Part shown: piece by piece, positions 1-6,463 of the stretch
Position numbering within the stretch: the first letter of the stretch is position 1
Layout of the letters: each line of letters opens with the position of its first letter
Source: Blastocatellia bacterium
GTDB taxonomy: Bacteria; Acidobacteriota; Blastocatellia; Pyrinomonadales; Pyrinomonadaceae
Direction: 5' to 3'
Assembly: GCA_013695495.1 (NCBI GenBank)
Contig: JACDAK010000265.1
Location: forward strand, 1-6,463
Length of the DNA stretch: 6,463 nucleotides
Translations under genes and position numbers: made by a program
The notes under the pieces: generated by a model
Database searches by the model: none
Told to the model about the DNA's origin: nothing
The model's input: the letters and a program-made list of their open reading frames with translations, nothing else

Positions 1-1391
1 CTTCTGTGATGATCGCTGCCGGCCTAGTTGCAAAGAAAGCGGCTGAGCGAGGGATGACTGTACCGGCATATGTGAAAACATCGCTCGCGCCGGGCTCGCG
101 CGTGGTTTCTGATTATCTGGAACGGGCTGACCTGCAGAAATATCTCGATCAGCTTGGGTTTAACTTGGTGGGTTACGGCTGTACGACTTGTATAGGCAAT
201 TCGGGTCCGCTGGATGCTGCGATAGAAGAGGAAGTGGTCGAAAGCGACCTTGTTGCGGCTTCGGTACTTTCGGGAAATCGTAATTTCGAAGCACGTGTGC
301 ATCAGAACATTAAAGCGAACTTCCTTATGTCGCCGCCGCTGGTGGTTGCATATGCCCTAGCGGGTACGGTTCTTAAAGATGTTTACCTGCATCCTTTGGG
401 GCAGGATAGAGATGGAAACGATGTTTTCCTGAAAGACCTTTGGCCTACGCTCGATGAAGTTCGAGAGATCCTTGAGTCTTCTTACGATCCCGAGACCTAT
501 CGACGGCTGTACAGTGAATTTGCGGAGCAGAACCCGCTTTGGAACGCGATCCAGTCGAGCACCGGAAAGCTGTATGAATGGGACACGGAGTCGACTTATA
601 TTCAAGAACCGCCGTACTTTGATGACTTTTCATTGGAAAGTGGGAGCTTTTCGGACTTTTCTGATGCGCGGGCTTTGGCCATTTTTGGCGATTCGGTAAC
701 GACCGATCATATTTCGCCGGCCGGTGCGATCAAAGCGAACTCGCCCGCAGGGCTTTATCTGCAGGAGCAAGGTGTTGAGCCGAGAGATTTCAATTCGTAT
801 GGTTCGCGGCGAGGGAATGATCGGGTGATGCTTCGCGGAACATTTGGGAATGTTCGCATAAAGAACCTGATGGCGACGCCGGTTGAAGGTGGGTTTACCA
901 AGTTTCAGCCCGAAGGTGAGGAAATGTCGATCTTTGACGCGGCTGAACGATATAAAGAGCAGGGAACGCCTCTGCTGATCTTCGCAGGCAAGGAATACGG
1001 CACGGGAAGTTCGCGTGACTGGGCTGCAAAAGGAACGCGGCTGATGGGTGTTAAGGCTGTGATAGCCGAATCGTTCGAACGTATTCATCGATCAAACCTT
1101 GTAGGGATGGGGGTTTTGGCGCTGCAGTTTCAGGAAGGACAGAGTGCGTTGAGCTATAAGCTTGACGGTACGGAAATGTTTGAACTGCGTGGGTTGGAAG
1201 GTGTCGATGTTCGCCCCATGCAGCAAGTGATGCTCACCGTGACGCGGGCAACCGGCGAGATCGTTGACGTACCTTTGATATTGCGGATCGACACACCAAT
1301 TGAGCTGGAATATTACCGCGGCGGCGGGATATTGCCTTACGTGTTGCGACAATTGGTCGGGCCGCAAACGGAGACTAGTTCGGCTTCATAA
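1..1391 (+). CDS. acnA: Aconitate hydratase A (aconitase), C-terminal part, 5' end outside window
   Basis: This enzyme interconverts citrate and isocitrate through cis-aconitate in the TCA cycle, in the cytoplasm, using a [4Fe-4S] cluster. The frame is already open at base 1 and reads (P)SVMIAAG, which matches the interior NPSVMIAAG of the AcnA/IRP family, so the GTG at 6 is not a start; roughly the first half lies upstream. Numbering from the GTG codon as residue 1: [12 protein letters not shown] carries two cluster cysteines (C59, C62), and the third ligand should lie a few residues before the window. [11 protein letters not shown] follows. The swivel domain begins near [13 protein letters not shown] (228-240), then SYGSRRGN (264-271), then [12 protein letters not shown] with the active-site Ser/Arg of GSSR (334-337), then [12 protein letters not shown]. 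The frame ends at TAA 1389 with the family's normal C terminus and no damage is seen. The next gene starts 132 bases on and is functionally unrelated. Confidence 0.97.
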   Translation, partial: SVMIAAGLVAKKAAERGMTVPAYVKTSLAPGSRVVSDYLERADLQKYLDQLGFNLVGYGCTTCIGNSGPLDAAIEEEVVESDLVAASVLSGNRNFEARVHQNIKANFLMSPPLVVAYALAGTVLKDVYLHPLGQDRDGNDVFLKDLWPTLDEVREILESSYDPETYRRLYSEFAEQNPLWNAIQSSTGKLYEWDTESTYIQEPPYFDDFSLESGSFSDFSDARALAIFGDSVTTDHISPAGAIKANSPAGLYLQEQGVEPRDFNSYGSRRGNDRVMLRGTFGNVRIKNLMATPVEGGFTKFQPEGEEMSIFDAAERYKEQGTPLLIFAGKEYGTGSSRDWAAKGTRLMGVKAVIAESFERIHRSNLVGMGVLALQFQEGQSALSYKLDGTEMFELRGLEGVDVRPMQQVMLTVTRATGEIVDVPLILRIDTPIELEYYRGGGILPYVLRQLVGPQTETSSAS

Positions 1392-1523
1392 TTAGGTGCA
1401 TCTGACGCGGAGCGGATATCGAATAGGTAATGGCTCAACCGCAAAATATTTGTTGGTTTTTCGGGCCAAAAGATGTAGGTTAAAGTTTAATGCAGTTCGT
1501 CCGCACTTTTCAGGAGTAATTCA
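1392..1523 (+). other. Intergenic spacer between aconitase and C25 peptidase genes
   Basis: This 132-base spacer has no open frame of note. I see no convincing GC-rich hairpin with a T tract to end the aconitase transcript. Its second half is AT-rich (1441-1490) and is the only obvious place for a promoter of the peptidase gene. TTGTTG at 1450-1455 and TTAAAGT at 1480-1486 resemble promoter hexamers, but their spacing is poor, so no promoter is called. Confidence 0.5.
1512..1516 (+). promoter_or_regulatory. Ribosome binding site of the C25 peptidase gene
   Basis: AGGAG lies 7 bases before the ATG at 1524. It is a near-consensus Shine-Dalgarno sequence and fixes that ATG as the start. The signal peptide that begins at this Met agrees. 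Confidence 0.8.
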
Positions 1524-4112
1524 ATGAGATCAGTTTTATCGATTGCGCTATGTACGGCGCTTCTTGCTACGGCGGTTGCGCCGGCAATGGCTCAGAACAA
1601 AACACGCTCGATTGACCCGGATGCGAAGTCACGGCAGACCACCGTTGCACGAGGAAGTCGAACGCGAATGGCGAATGCGGAAGCGTATTCGGAAGGCCGC
1701 GGCGCGTGGGTGCTCTGGCAGATGGAAGTTGAGCGTTCGAACGTGGGCTTTCGTGTTTACCGCGTTGAGCCTACGGGAAACATTCTGATCTCAGACGATC
1801 TAATTCTTGGAAGCGCTGCTCGTGCGGCTGATCAGCCCCTGTACGGTGAGGAATATCAGTTTTTTGATGTAGACGGCGTGCCGGGTTCGGCCTATGTGAT
1901 CGAGACCATTGCTGAAAGCGGTAAGACTGTCTTGACGCGATCGTTTTCTACCGCCTACGTCACCGATTATCGCTCGGTTCCGGCGATCGCTCGTCGCGGC
2001 GGACAAAAGAAGGACCCGAACGTGGGACAGATTGCGGATGCTCGCTTGAATATGTCGAAAGAGCTCAGCCTTGAGATAGAAAGTTCGATGAACACTGCGA
2101 ATATCGACGCGCATCGCTGGGTGATCTCACAGCCCGGCGTTAGAATCGGAACGAAGAACGAGGGGCTTCACCGGGTTTCGCGGGCTACGCTGGAGGCGAA
2201 TGGCTTTGATGTCGACACCGATCAATCGAAATGGCAGTTGTATCTTGAAGGAGTAGAACAGGCGATCATCGTGCATCCGTCTGGTGACTATATCGAGTTT
2301 TACGCGAAGGCACTTGATACTATTGAAAGTGACACCAGAATGTACTTTCTGATAAACGGCGATCAGACCGGTCGAAGAATGGCGACCAAGATCGCACGGC
2401 CCTCGACACGAACGGTGATAGCTCCCACTTATGATCAGACTTTCGTTTTGAAGGAAAGAACGAACTATATAAATACGATCAGGAACGGGGAGTTGGAGAA
2501 CTTTTGGGGTCGCGTAATTTCTTCTACAGCGACGACGCTCAATTTCAACATATCGGGAGTCGATACCGCGCAAGAGAGTGCGACGATCGAGGTCAGCTTT
2601 CAGGGTTTTTCTAACGGAGTCCACGATGTCCAGTTGCTGCTTAACGGGAACGCTCTTCCAAGTGCGACTGGTTTGGGGCCCACGCCATATTCGGTTTCAC
2701 AGGTCGTACCTATCGCGTTCCTTAATAATGGTCAGAACAGTCTCCATATGGTTGCACCCACCCAGGGGGACACCAGCCTTTTCGATACCGTCAAGATCCG
2801 TTATAACCGACGACACCTATCGGTGGGCGATCGACTCCAATTCCACACCCAGAATGATCGAAACGTGACCGTTGAAGGGTTTTCGACGCCGAATGTCCGC
2901 CTTTTTGATATTACTCGAGACGGAGATTTTGCTGCGATGACGAACGTATCGGTCACTCAAGGAACCGGCGGATTTGATTTGAAGGTGCCGGCGGGAAGGA
3001 CGCGGCATTATTATGCTGTCGGCGAGAACGGTGTGCATTCGCCCGTTAGCGTTTCGGCATACGGCACTGAGCTGCTTGGGTCGCCCACGCACGGGGCGAA
3101 CATGGTGGTCATATCGTATAAGGGCTGGATGGATGAGGCCGAAGACTGGGCAGATTATCGCCGCGGCCAGGGCGTGAACGTGAAGGTTGTTAACGTAGAC
3201 GAGATCTACGACGAGTTTAACTTTGGTGTGATGAAGGCGGATGCTCTAAAGAGCTTTTTGGCATATGCGCACACTAACTGGCAGACAAAACCGCAATACG
3301 TGTTATTGATCGGAGACGCGACTTTTGACCCCAAGAATTACCGAGGGCTGGGGTTCTTTAATTTCGTGCCGACGCGGATAATCAATACGATCTTTACAGA
3401 AACGGGCAGTGACGAATTTCTGGCGGACTTTAATAATGATGGTTTAACTGAGATGGCGATCGGGCGAATAGCTGCCCGGGATGCCGCCACGGTGACCCAC
3501 GTGCTTGGAAAGGTGCAAAACTGGGAAGAGAATTTTGTCGGAGATCTTAGCCGAGGGGCTCTTTTCGCCTATGATCGGCCTGATGGTTACGATTTCGAGG
3601 GAATGAGTCATCGATTAAGGCTTCGCCTGCCGCAATCGATGCCCGCAACATTCGTCTTTAGGGATGAACCGGATGCTCAGGCGAAATTATTGGCGGCGAT
3701 GAATGCCGGCAAATTCGTTATCAATTACTCGGGGCACGGGACTGCTGGTGCGTGGGCGGCGTCGAATTTCTTTGCGAATTCGGTCGTGCCGCAGCTCAAC
3801 CATCCCGGAAATGAGGCGGTGTTTACAATGCTGACATGCCTGAACGGATATTTCTTGGGCACGAACATAAGCCTTGGTGAGAATCTTCTGCACGCAACGA
3901 ACGGAGGTTCGGCAGCTTCGTGGGCATCGACTGGTTTGACTACGCCGGATATCCAGGAAGTAATGGCGACGCGATTTTACGACCGGCTTGGAGCGGGTAC
4001 AATACCTCGTCTAGGTGACCTGATCCGTGACGCCAAGACCGTCATTCCCGGCGGAACCGACGTCAGACTCTCGTGGGCGCTTCTCGGCGATCCGATGATG
4101 AGAATGCATTAG
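1524..4112 (+). CDS. Secreted gingipain-like C25 family cysteine peptidase
   Basis: Likely an exported cysteine endopeptidase of family C25 (gingipain type). Residues 1-23 form a Sec signal peptide: MR start, hydrophobic core, APAMA before Q24. The internal Cys10 is not in a lipobox. Residues about 60-150 look like an Fn3-type domain (VLWQMEVERSNVGFRVYR). Residues about 200-300 (GVRIGTKNEGLHRVSRATLEANGFD, then a YIEFYAKALD segment) resemble the pre-catalytic module of C25 proteins, followed by a beta-rich region to about 520. The peptidase domain runs from about 526 to the end: LLIGDATFD (594-602), a DFNNDG acidic loop (635-640) before MAIGRI, catalytic His738 in NYSGHG and catalytic Cys772 in MLTCLNG. 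The 34-residue His-Cys spacing is close to the 33 I recall for gingipain R. The protein ends at LLGDPMMRMH right after the catalytic domain, with no C-terminal sorting domain or anchor, so release to the periplasm or medium by an unknown route is inferred. Substrate specificity cannot be read from the sequence. The gene appears monocistronic, with its own ribosome site and a terminator 18 bases after the stop. Confidence 0.9.
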   Translation: MRSVLSIALCTALLATAVAPAMAQNKTRSIDPDAKSRQTTVARGSRTRMANAEAYSEGRGAWVLWQMEVERSNVGFRVYRVEPTGNILISDDLILGSAARAADQPLYGEEYQFFDVDGVPGSAYVIETIAESGKTVLTRSFSTAYVTDYRSVPAIARRGGQKKDPNVGQIADARLNMSKELSLEIESSMNTANIDAHRWVISQPGVRIGTKNEGLHRVSRATLEANGFDVDTDQSKWQLYLEGVEQAIIVHPSGDYIEFYAKALDTIESDTRMYFLINGDQTGRRMATKIARPSTRTVIAPTYDQTFVLKERTNYINTIRNGELENFWGRVISSTATTLNFNISGVDTAQESATIEVSFQGFSNGVHDVQLLLNGNALPSATGLGPTPYSVSQVVPIAFLNNGQNSLHMVAPTQGDTSLFDTVKIRYNRRHLSVGDRLQFHTQNDRNVTVEGFSTPNVRLFDITRDGDFAAMTNVSVTQGTGGFDLKVPAGRTRHYYAVGENGVHSPVSVSAYGTELLGSPTHGANMVVISYKGWMDEAEDWADYRRGQGVNVKVVNVDEIYDEFNFGVMKADALKSFLAYAHTNWQTKPQYVLLIGDATFDPKNYRGLGFFNFVPTRIINTIFTETGSDEFLADFNNDGLTEMAIGRIAARDAATVTHVLGKVQNWEENFVGDLSRGALFAYDRPDGYDFEGMSHRLRLRLPQSMPATFVFRDEPDAQAKLLAAMNAGKFVINYSGHGTAGAWAASNFFANSVVPQLNHPGNEAVFTMLTCLNGYFLGTNISLGENLLHATNGGSAASWASTGLTTPDIQEVMATRFYDRLGAGTIPRLGDLIRDAKTVIPGGTDVRLSWALLGDPMMRMH

Positions 4113-4130
4113 TTTCGCATGCAACAAACT

Positions 4131-4159
4131 AGAGGGCGGGCCATCGCGGCCCGCCCTTT
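4131..4159 (+). terminator. Intrinsic terminator after the C25 peptidase gene
   Basis: A perfect 10-bp GC-rich stem (AGGGCGGGCC at 4133-4142 with GGCCCGCCCT at 4148-4157) encloses the 5-base loop ATCGC. A G-U and an A-T pair extend it to 4131/4159. The T run after it is short (TTTGTATTGT), so termination may be less than complete. It begins 18 bases after the peptidase stop codon and separates that gene from the ABC operon. Confidence 0.85.
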
Positions 4160-4194
4160 GTATTGTGCTCGCGGATTGCAGATCGTTGAATTTT

Positions 4195-4220
4195 GGACTT
4201 CAAAGTCCGACGTTACGTCG
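4195..4220 (+). promoter_or_regulatory. Two abutting perfect dyads, possible operator
   Basis: GGACTT-CA-AAGTCC (4195-4208) is immediately followed by CGACGT-T-ACGTCG (4208-4220), sharing base C4208. Both are perfect 6-bp inverted repeats. The centres of 2 and 1 bases are too tight for stable RNA hairpins as written, so protein binding to DNA is the more natural reading. They lie about 175 bases upstream of the ATPase start, in the only spacer that could hold the operon's promoter. An operator role is inference only; a chance origin cannot be excluded. Confidence 0.3.
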
Positions 4221-4392
4221 CCTTCTTGTACGCAAACCTCACTTCACCTCTTCCAATAGTCTGGGCACATCATCCCTTCATTTGTCCGACGCACCCATTC
4301 GTTAAAAAAATCGTTCAGGTCCCTAACTGTGAACTAGACTCGTCCGTTGAATTAAAGTCTGTCCACATAGCCACCAGACTAACGGGAACAAT

Positions 4393-4554
4393 ATGCTTAA
4401 GGCCGTAGAATTGTCGAAAAGCTACAACGGAACTGTCGCGCTTGATTCTTTGAATCTTAACATTGAGCCGGGTGAGATCTATTGCTTGCTCGGCGCCAAT
4501 GGTGCCGGCAAAACCACGACGATCAATTTATTCTTAAACTTCGTCGAGCACTGA
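4393..4554 (+). pseudogene. Truncated ABC transporter ATP-binding subunit
   Basis: The frame encodes only 53 residues: MLKAVELSKSYNGTVALDSL, then LNIEPGEIYCLLG, Walker A GANGAGKTTT (about residues 35-44), then INLFLNFVEH and a TGA stop. This is a clean N terminus of an ABC-2 type ATPase; family members usually have well over 200 residues. The Q-loop, the LSGGQ-type signature, Walker B and the switch His are all absent here and in the other two frames down to the permease, so the product cannot be a working ATPase. Past FVE, another frame stays open as RALTKTAGVRGG and on to a TAA at 4611-4613, 14 bases before the permease ATG. That is operon-like spacing and could be the remnant of the true C terminus, but I cannot confirm it. 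Best reading: an internal deletion of several hundred bases with a frame change, or an assembly join. The start has only a weak ribosome site. The permease genes downstream are its expected partners. Confidence 0.8.
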
Positions 4555-4573
4555 CGAAAACTGCGGGCGTTCG

Positions 4574-4609
4574 TGGCGGAGCGAGAGAGATGGAGCTCGC
4601 GATCCGCTA
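4574..4609 (+). repeat. Large imperfect hairpin between broken ATPase and permease
   Basis: GCGGA (4576-4580) pairs with TCCGC (4603-4607), and GCGAG (4581-4585) pairs with CTCGC (4596-4600). A 2-base bulge (GA, 4601-4602) and a 10-base loop complete it. G-T and T-A pairs extend the stem to 4574/4609, about 12 bp in all. It is followed by TTAATTTT and then the permease ribosome site. It could be a REP-like palindrome, a processing or attenuation hairpin within the operon, or chance structure in leftover ATPase coding sequence. Confidence 0.45.
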
Positions 4610-4617
4610 TTAATTTT

Positions 4618-4621
4618 GAGG
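4618..4621 (+). promoter_or_regulatory. Ribosome binding site deciding the permease start
   Basis: GAGG lies 6 bases before the ATG at 4628. It favours that ATG over the in-frame TTG at 4616, which would overlap the site. The peptide from 4628 (MITEIARKEIREIWRDGRF) starts as permeases of this type usually do. Confidence 0.7.
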
Positions 4622-4627
4622 CGTTTT

Positions 4628-6082
4628 ATGATCACTGAGATCGCACGGAAGGAGATTCGGGAAATTTGGCGTGATGGCCGGTTTCGCAGTGTGGGCGCGT
4701 TTATCCTGGTCCTACTCTTTGCCACGTTGCTTGCGGGATGGTCGCAGTATAGCAAAGTATCGGCTGAGCACGCCCTGGCAGAGGCTGACAATGAGCGGCA
4801 GTGGCAGGAGCAAGGCGCACGGAATCCACATTCGGCGGCACATTTCGGCAAGTATGCGTTCAAGCCTCGTCCGCCAGCGTCGCTGCTCGATAACGGCGTC
4901 AATTCCTATCTCGGGGTAGCGGTTTGGCTAGAGGCTCATTATCAAAATCCATTTCGTTATCGCCCGACGGAAGATTCCACCGTGGTGCAAAGGTTCGGGG
5001 AATTGACAGCAGTAGTGGTGCTGCAGCTGCTGATACCACTTTTCATAATCTTGCTCGCTTTTCCTGCATTCGCCGGCGAACGTGAGGCAGGAACACTGCG
5101 ACAGCTTTTGAGTTTAGGTATCGACCGTAAGACGTTGGCCCTCGGTAAGGCACTTGGGATTGCAGGGGCGCTTGCAGCATTGCTCGTTCCGGCCGCGATC
5201 ATAGGAACTGCGGCTTTAGCTCTGGCAGCGGCGGGTGCGAGCGGCGACGGCCTTTCATCTAGTCTCGGTCGCTTTGCCATTATGGCCGCGACGTACTTGC
5301 TCTATTTCACAATCTTCCTCGCTGTTTCACTCGCCGTTTCTGCGTACTTCAAGACTGCGCAGATGGCTTTGCTCGTATTGTTCGGATTCTGGATATTCAA
5401 CGGATTGTTCGTTCCCCGTGTCGCTGCGGACATCGCGCAGAAGGTTCATCCGTCCGTCTCAAGCAGCGAGTTTTGGGAAAACACCAGCAAGGATTTGAGG
5501 GATGGAATTGACGGACACGATCCGCAAAATAAACGCACAGAGGAAGCAAAGCAGCAGCTACTGGCCCAGTACGGGGTTGAAAAAGTGGAGGACCTGCCCA
5601 TCAATTTCTCTGGCTGGAGTTTGAATCAGGGCGAGGAATACGCCGGAAAAGTGTATGACAAGCATTATGCAGCGTTGTGGCAATCGTTCGAGGATCAAAG
5701 TCGGTTTCTCAATCTAAGCTCGATCTTCGCACCGCTTCTCAGCGTGAGGTCAATTTCAATGAGCATGGCGGGCACCGACTTTGCCCATCATCGTCACTTT
5801 GCCGCCGAAGCCGAGCAATACCGCCGCGTGATCAACCGGATTCTGAATCAAGATTACATGAACAATTCGCGAACGGGGGATACGAAGTACACCGCAGACG
5901 AAACCTTGTGGACGAGTATGCCGCAGTTTCAATACGAACTGCCCGACACGGCATGGGCTGTGCGGACGCAAATTCTACCGCTTGTGATGCTTCTATTGTG
6001 GACGCTCGGTGCGATCGGTTTAGCTTGGTTCTCCGTCGGGAGAGCGAAGGTCGAGAGGGGAGTGCGGCTTTTGCGGAACTGA
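4628..6082 (+). CDS. ABC-2 type transporter permease, DUF3526-like
   Basis: Inner-membrane permease of an ABC-2 exporter, 484 residues from the ATG at 4628. The cytoplasmic N terminus (ARKEIREIWRDGRFR) leads to TM1 (about 21-39). A first long extracytoplasmic segment (about 40-125) contains LEAHYQNPFRYRP, as I recall from DUF3526 members. TM2 (about 127-147) is followed by the cytoplasmic EREAGTLRQLLSLG motif (151-164), typical of ABC-2 permeases and probably the coupling contact with the ATPase. TM3 (178-204), TM4 (216-241) and TM5 (246-265) come next, then a second large extracytoplasmic domain (about 265-445) rich in charged residues, and TM6 (449-470) with a basic tail (GRAKVERGVRLLRN). 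The frame is intact. It sits between a broken ATPase gene and a second permease gene 52 bases downstream, so it probably pairs with the latter. The substrate is unknown; relatives are often annotated as linked to multi-copper enzyme maturation, but nothing here shows that. Confidence 0.88.
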   Translation: MITEIARKEIREIWRDGRFRSVGAFILVLLFATLLAGWSQYSKVSAEHALAEADNERQWQEQGARNPHSAAHFGKYAFKPRPPASLLDNGVNSYLGVAVWLEAHYQNPFRYRPTEDSTVVQRFGELTAVVVLQLLIPLFIILLAFPAFAGEREAGTLRQLLSLGIDRKTLALGKALGIAGALAALLVPAAIIGTAALALAAAGASGDGLSSSLGRFAIMAATYLLYFTIFLAVSLAVSAYFKTAQMALLVLFGFWIFNGLFVPRVAADIAQKVHPSVSSSEFWENTSKDLRDGIDGHDPQNKRTEEAKQQLLAQYGVEKVEDLPINFSGWSLNQGEEYAGKVYDKHYAALWQSFEDQSRFLNLSSIFAPLLSVRSISMSMAGTDFAHHRHFAAEAEQYRRVINRILNQDYMNNSRTGDTKYTADETLWTSMPQFQYELPDTAWAVRTQILPLVMLLLWTLGAIGLAWFSVGRAKVERGVRLLRN

Positions 6083-6134
6083 AGGATTCCACGGGTTTGA
6101 TCTCGGACTCGGGCAGCCGTAGATAGATAAAATT

Positions 6135-6463
6135 ATGTTGACTCGAATAATGCGACACGATCTTCGTCTGTTGGTTGCCGATAAGATCTTGTGGATAGTG
6201 GTGGTGCTGATGCTCGGTATGATCGCGGGCGGGATCTATAACGGCGCGATTTGGGCATCTGCAAGGCTCGCCGCTGTTTCCGCTCTTGAACAAAAGGCAC
6301 TTGAAGATCTGGCCGAGCAGCGATCGGAAGCGGAAGCGTTCGAATCTGGTGCTAAGCCGTTGCCGACGGGGACTCCGGCCGCGATGCTCCCTACGGGCAA
6401 ATCAGTTCCTGTAGTGTTGCCGCCGGCTCCGCTCGCCGCGGTCTCGATCGGGCAGTCGGACAT
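6135..6463 (+). CDS. Second ABC-2 permease (DUF3526-like), N-terminal part, runs off the window
   Basis: The frame is open from ATG 6135 to the window end, giving 109 complete codons. It starts MLTRIMRHDLRLLVADKILW, then has TM1 (about residues 18-37, IVVVLMLGMIAGG), a charged stretch likely to be helical (about 50-72, LEQKALEDLAEQRSEAEAF) and a proline-rich extracytoplasmic stretch ending LPPAPLAAVSIGQSD. The cytoplasmic R..D...L.ADK N terminus plus TM1 plus a long external loop matches the plan of the preceding permease, and PLAAxSxGQSD is a phrase I recall from DUF3526 proteins. The ribosome site is weak (no clear GGAG upstream). A later ATG at 6150 is possible, but the first one gives the usual N terminus. 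It is probably co-transcribed with the upstream permease, 52 bases away, and forms a heterodimer with it. The rest of the gene is not in the window. Confidence 0.8.
   Translation, partial: MLTRIMRHDLRLLVADKILWIVVVLMLGMIAGGIYNGAIWASARLAAVSALEQKALEDLAEQRSEAEAFESGAKPLPTGTPAAMLPTGKSVPVVLPPAPLAAVSIGQSD

Larger units (their letters stand above)
4113..4392 (+). other. Gene-free spacer before the ABC operon
   Basis: This 280-base spacer holds the terminator at its start and two abutting dyads at 4195-4220. The remainder (4221-4392) has no recognised gene, RNA or clear promoter. An open frame from a TTG at 4193 to 4408 has no ribosome site, resembles no family I know, and runs into the ATPase start, so it is not called. 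The promoter of the ABC operon should lie here. Confidence 0.55.

Noticed and set aside
630..1088. 152-codon minus-strand open frame inside the aconitase gene
   Set aside because: It lies antisense to highly conserved aconitase coding sequence. The peptide shows no domain or export signal and reads as a complementary-strand shadow.
1442..1469. AT-rich near-palindrome CAAAATATTTG and TTGG/CCAA pairing upstream of the peptidase
   Set aside because: The stems are too short or AT-only to be a terminator or convincing operator, and such matches are expected by chance in AT-rich spacer.
3426..3443. DFNNDG acidic loop in the peptidase as a possible dockerin or FG-GAP repeat
   Set aside because: It occurs once and is directly followed by MAIGRI, as in C25 catalytic domains, so it is part of the peptidase fold (possibly a metal site) and not a separate module.
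4193..4408. 71-codon + strand open frame starting at TTG in the spacer
   Set aside because: It has no ribosome site and no recognisable family, and it runs past the well-supported ATPase start at 4393. The small dyads lie inside its first codons. Most likely chance.
5832..6293. 153-codon minus-strand open frame across the permease end and the start of the second permease
   Set aside because: It is antisense to two well-supported membrane protein genes. Its composition is low-information and rich in Ser and Arg, with no recognisable motif.
6236..6463. Minus-strand open frame at the right edge
   Set aside because: It is the complement of the second permease gene, whose TM segment and PLAAVSIGQSD motif support the + strand.

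Overview
The window looks like chromosomal DNA of a Gram-negative-type bacterium with balanced base composition. All supported genes lie on the + strand. The secreted gingipain-like C25 peptidase with an N-terminal Fn3-like region, and the ABC-2 permeases of the DUF3526 type, would fit Acidobacteriota (for example class Blastocatellia). That placement is inferred from remembered protein families, not from a search.

Layout: (1) 1-1391, the C-terminal half of aconitase A, entering from outside the window; (2) 1524-4112, a complete 862-residue Sec-exported C25 cysteine peptidase with a good ribosome binding site, closed by a strong intrinsic terminator at 4131-4159; (3) 4113-4392, a gene-free spacer holding that terminator and two abutting perfect dyads at 4195-4220; (4) 4393-6463, an ABC-2 exporter operon made of a broken ATPase gene, an intact DUF3526-type permease (4628-6082) and the start of a second such permease (6135 to the window end).

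The aconitase (TCA cycle) and the peptidase have no evident functional link. The last three genes form the familiar order ATPase-permease-permease, which normally gives one transporter with a permease heterodimer. The most notable point is that the ATPase stops after its Walker A motif, at residue 53, while both permease frames are intact as far as they can be seen. A short frame-shifted open stretch, with a large hairpin in it, lies between the ATPase stop and the permease. This suggests an internal deletion, an assembly join, or an ATPase supplied from elsewhere. I found no convincing RNA gene, CRISPR array, insertion sequence or novel defence system.
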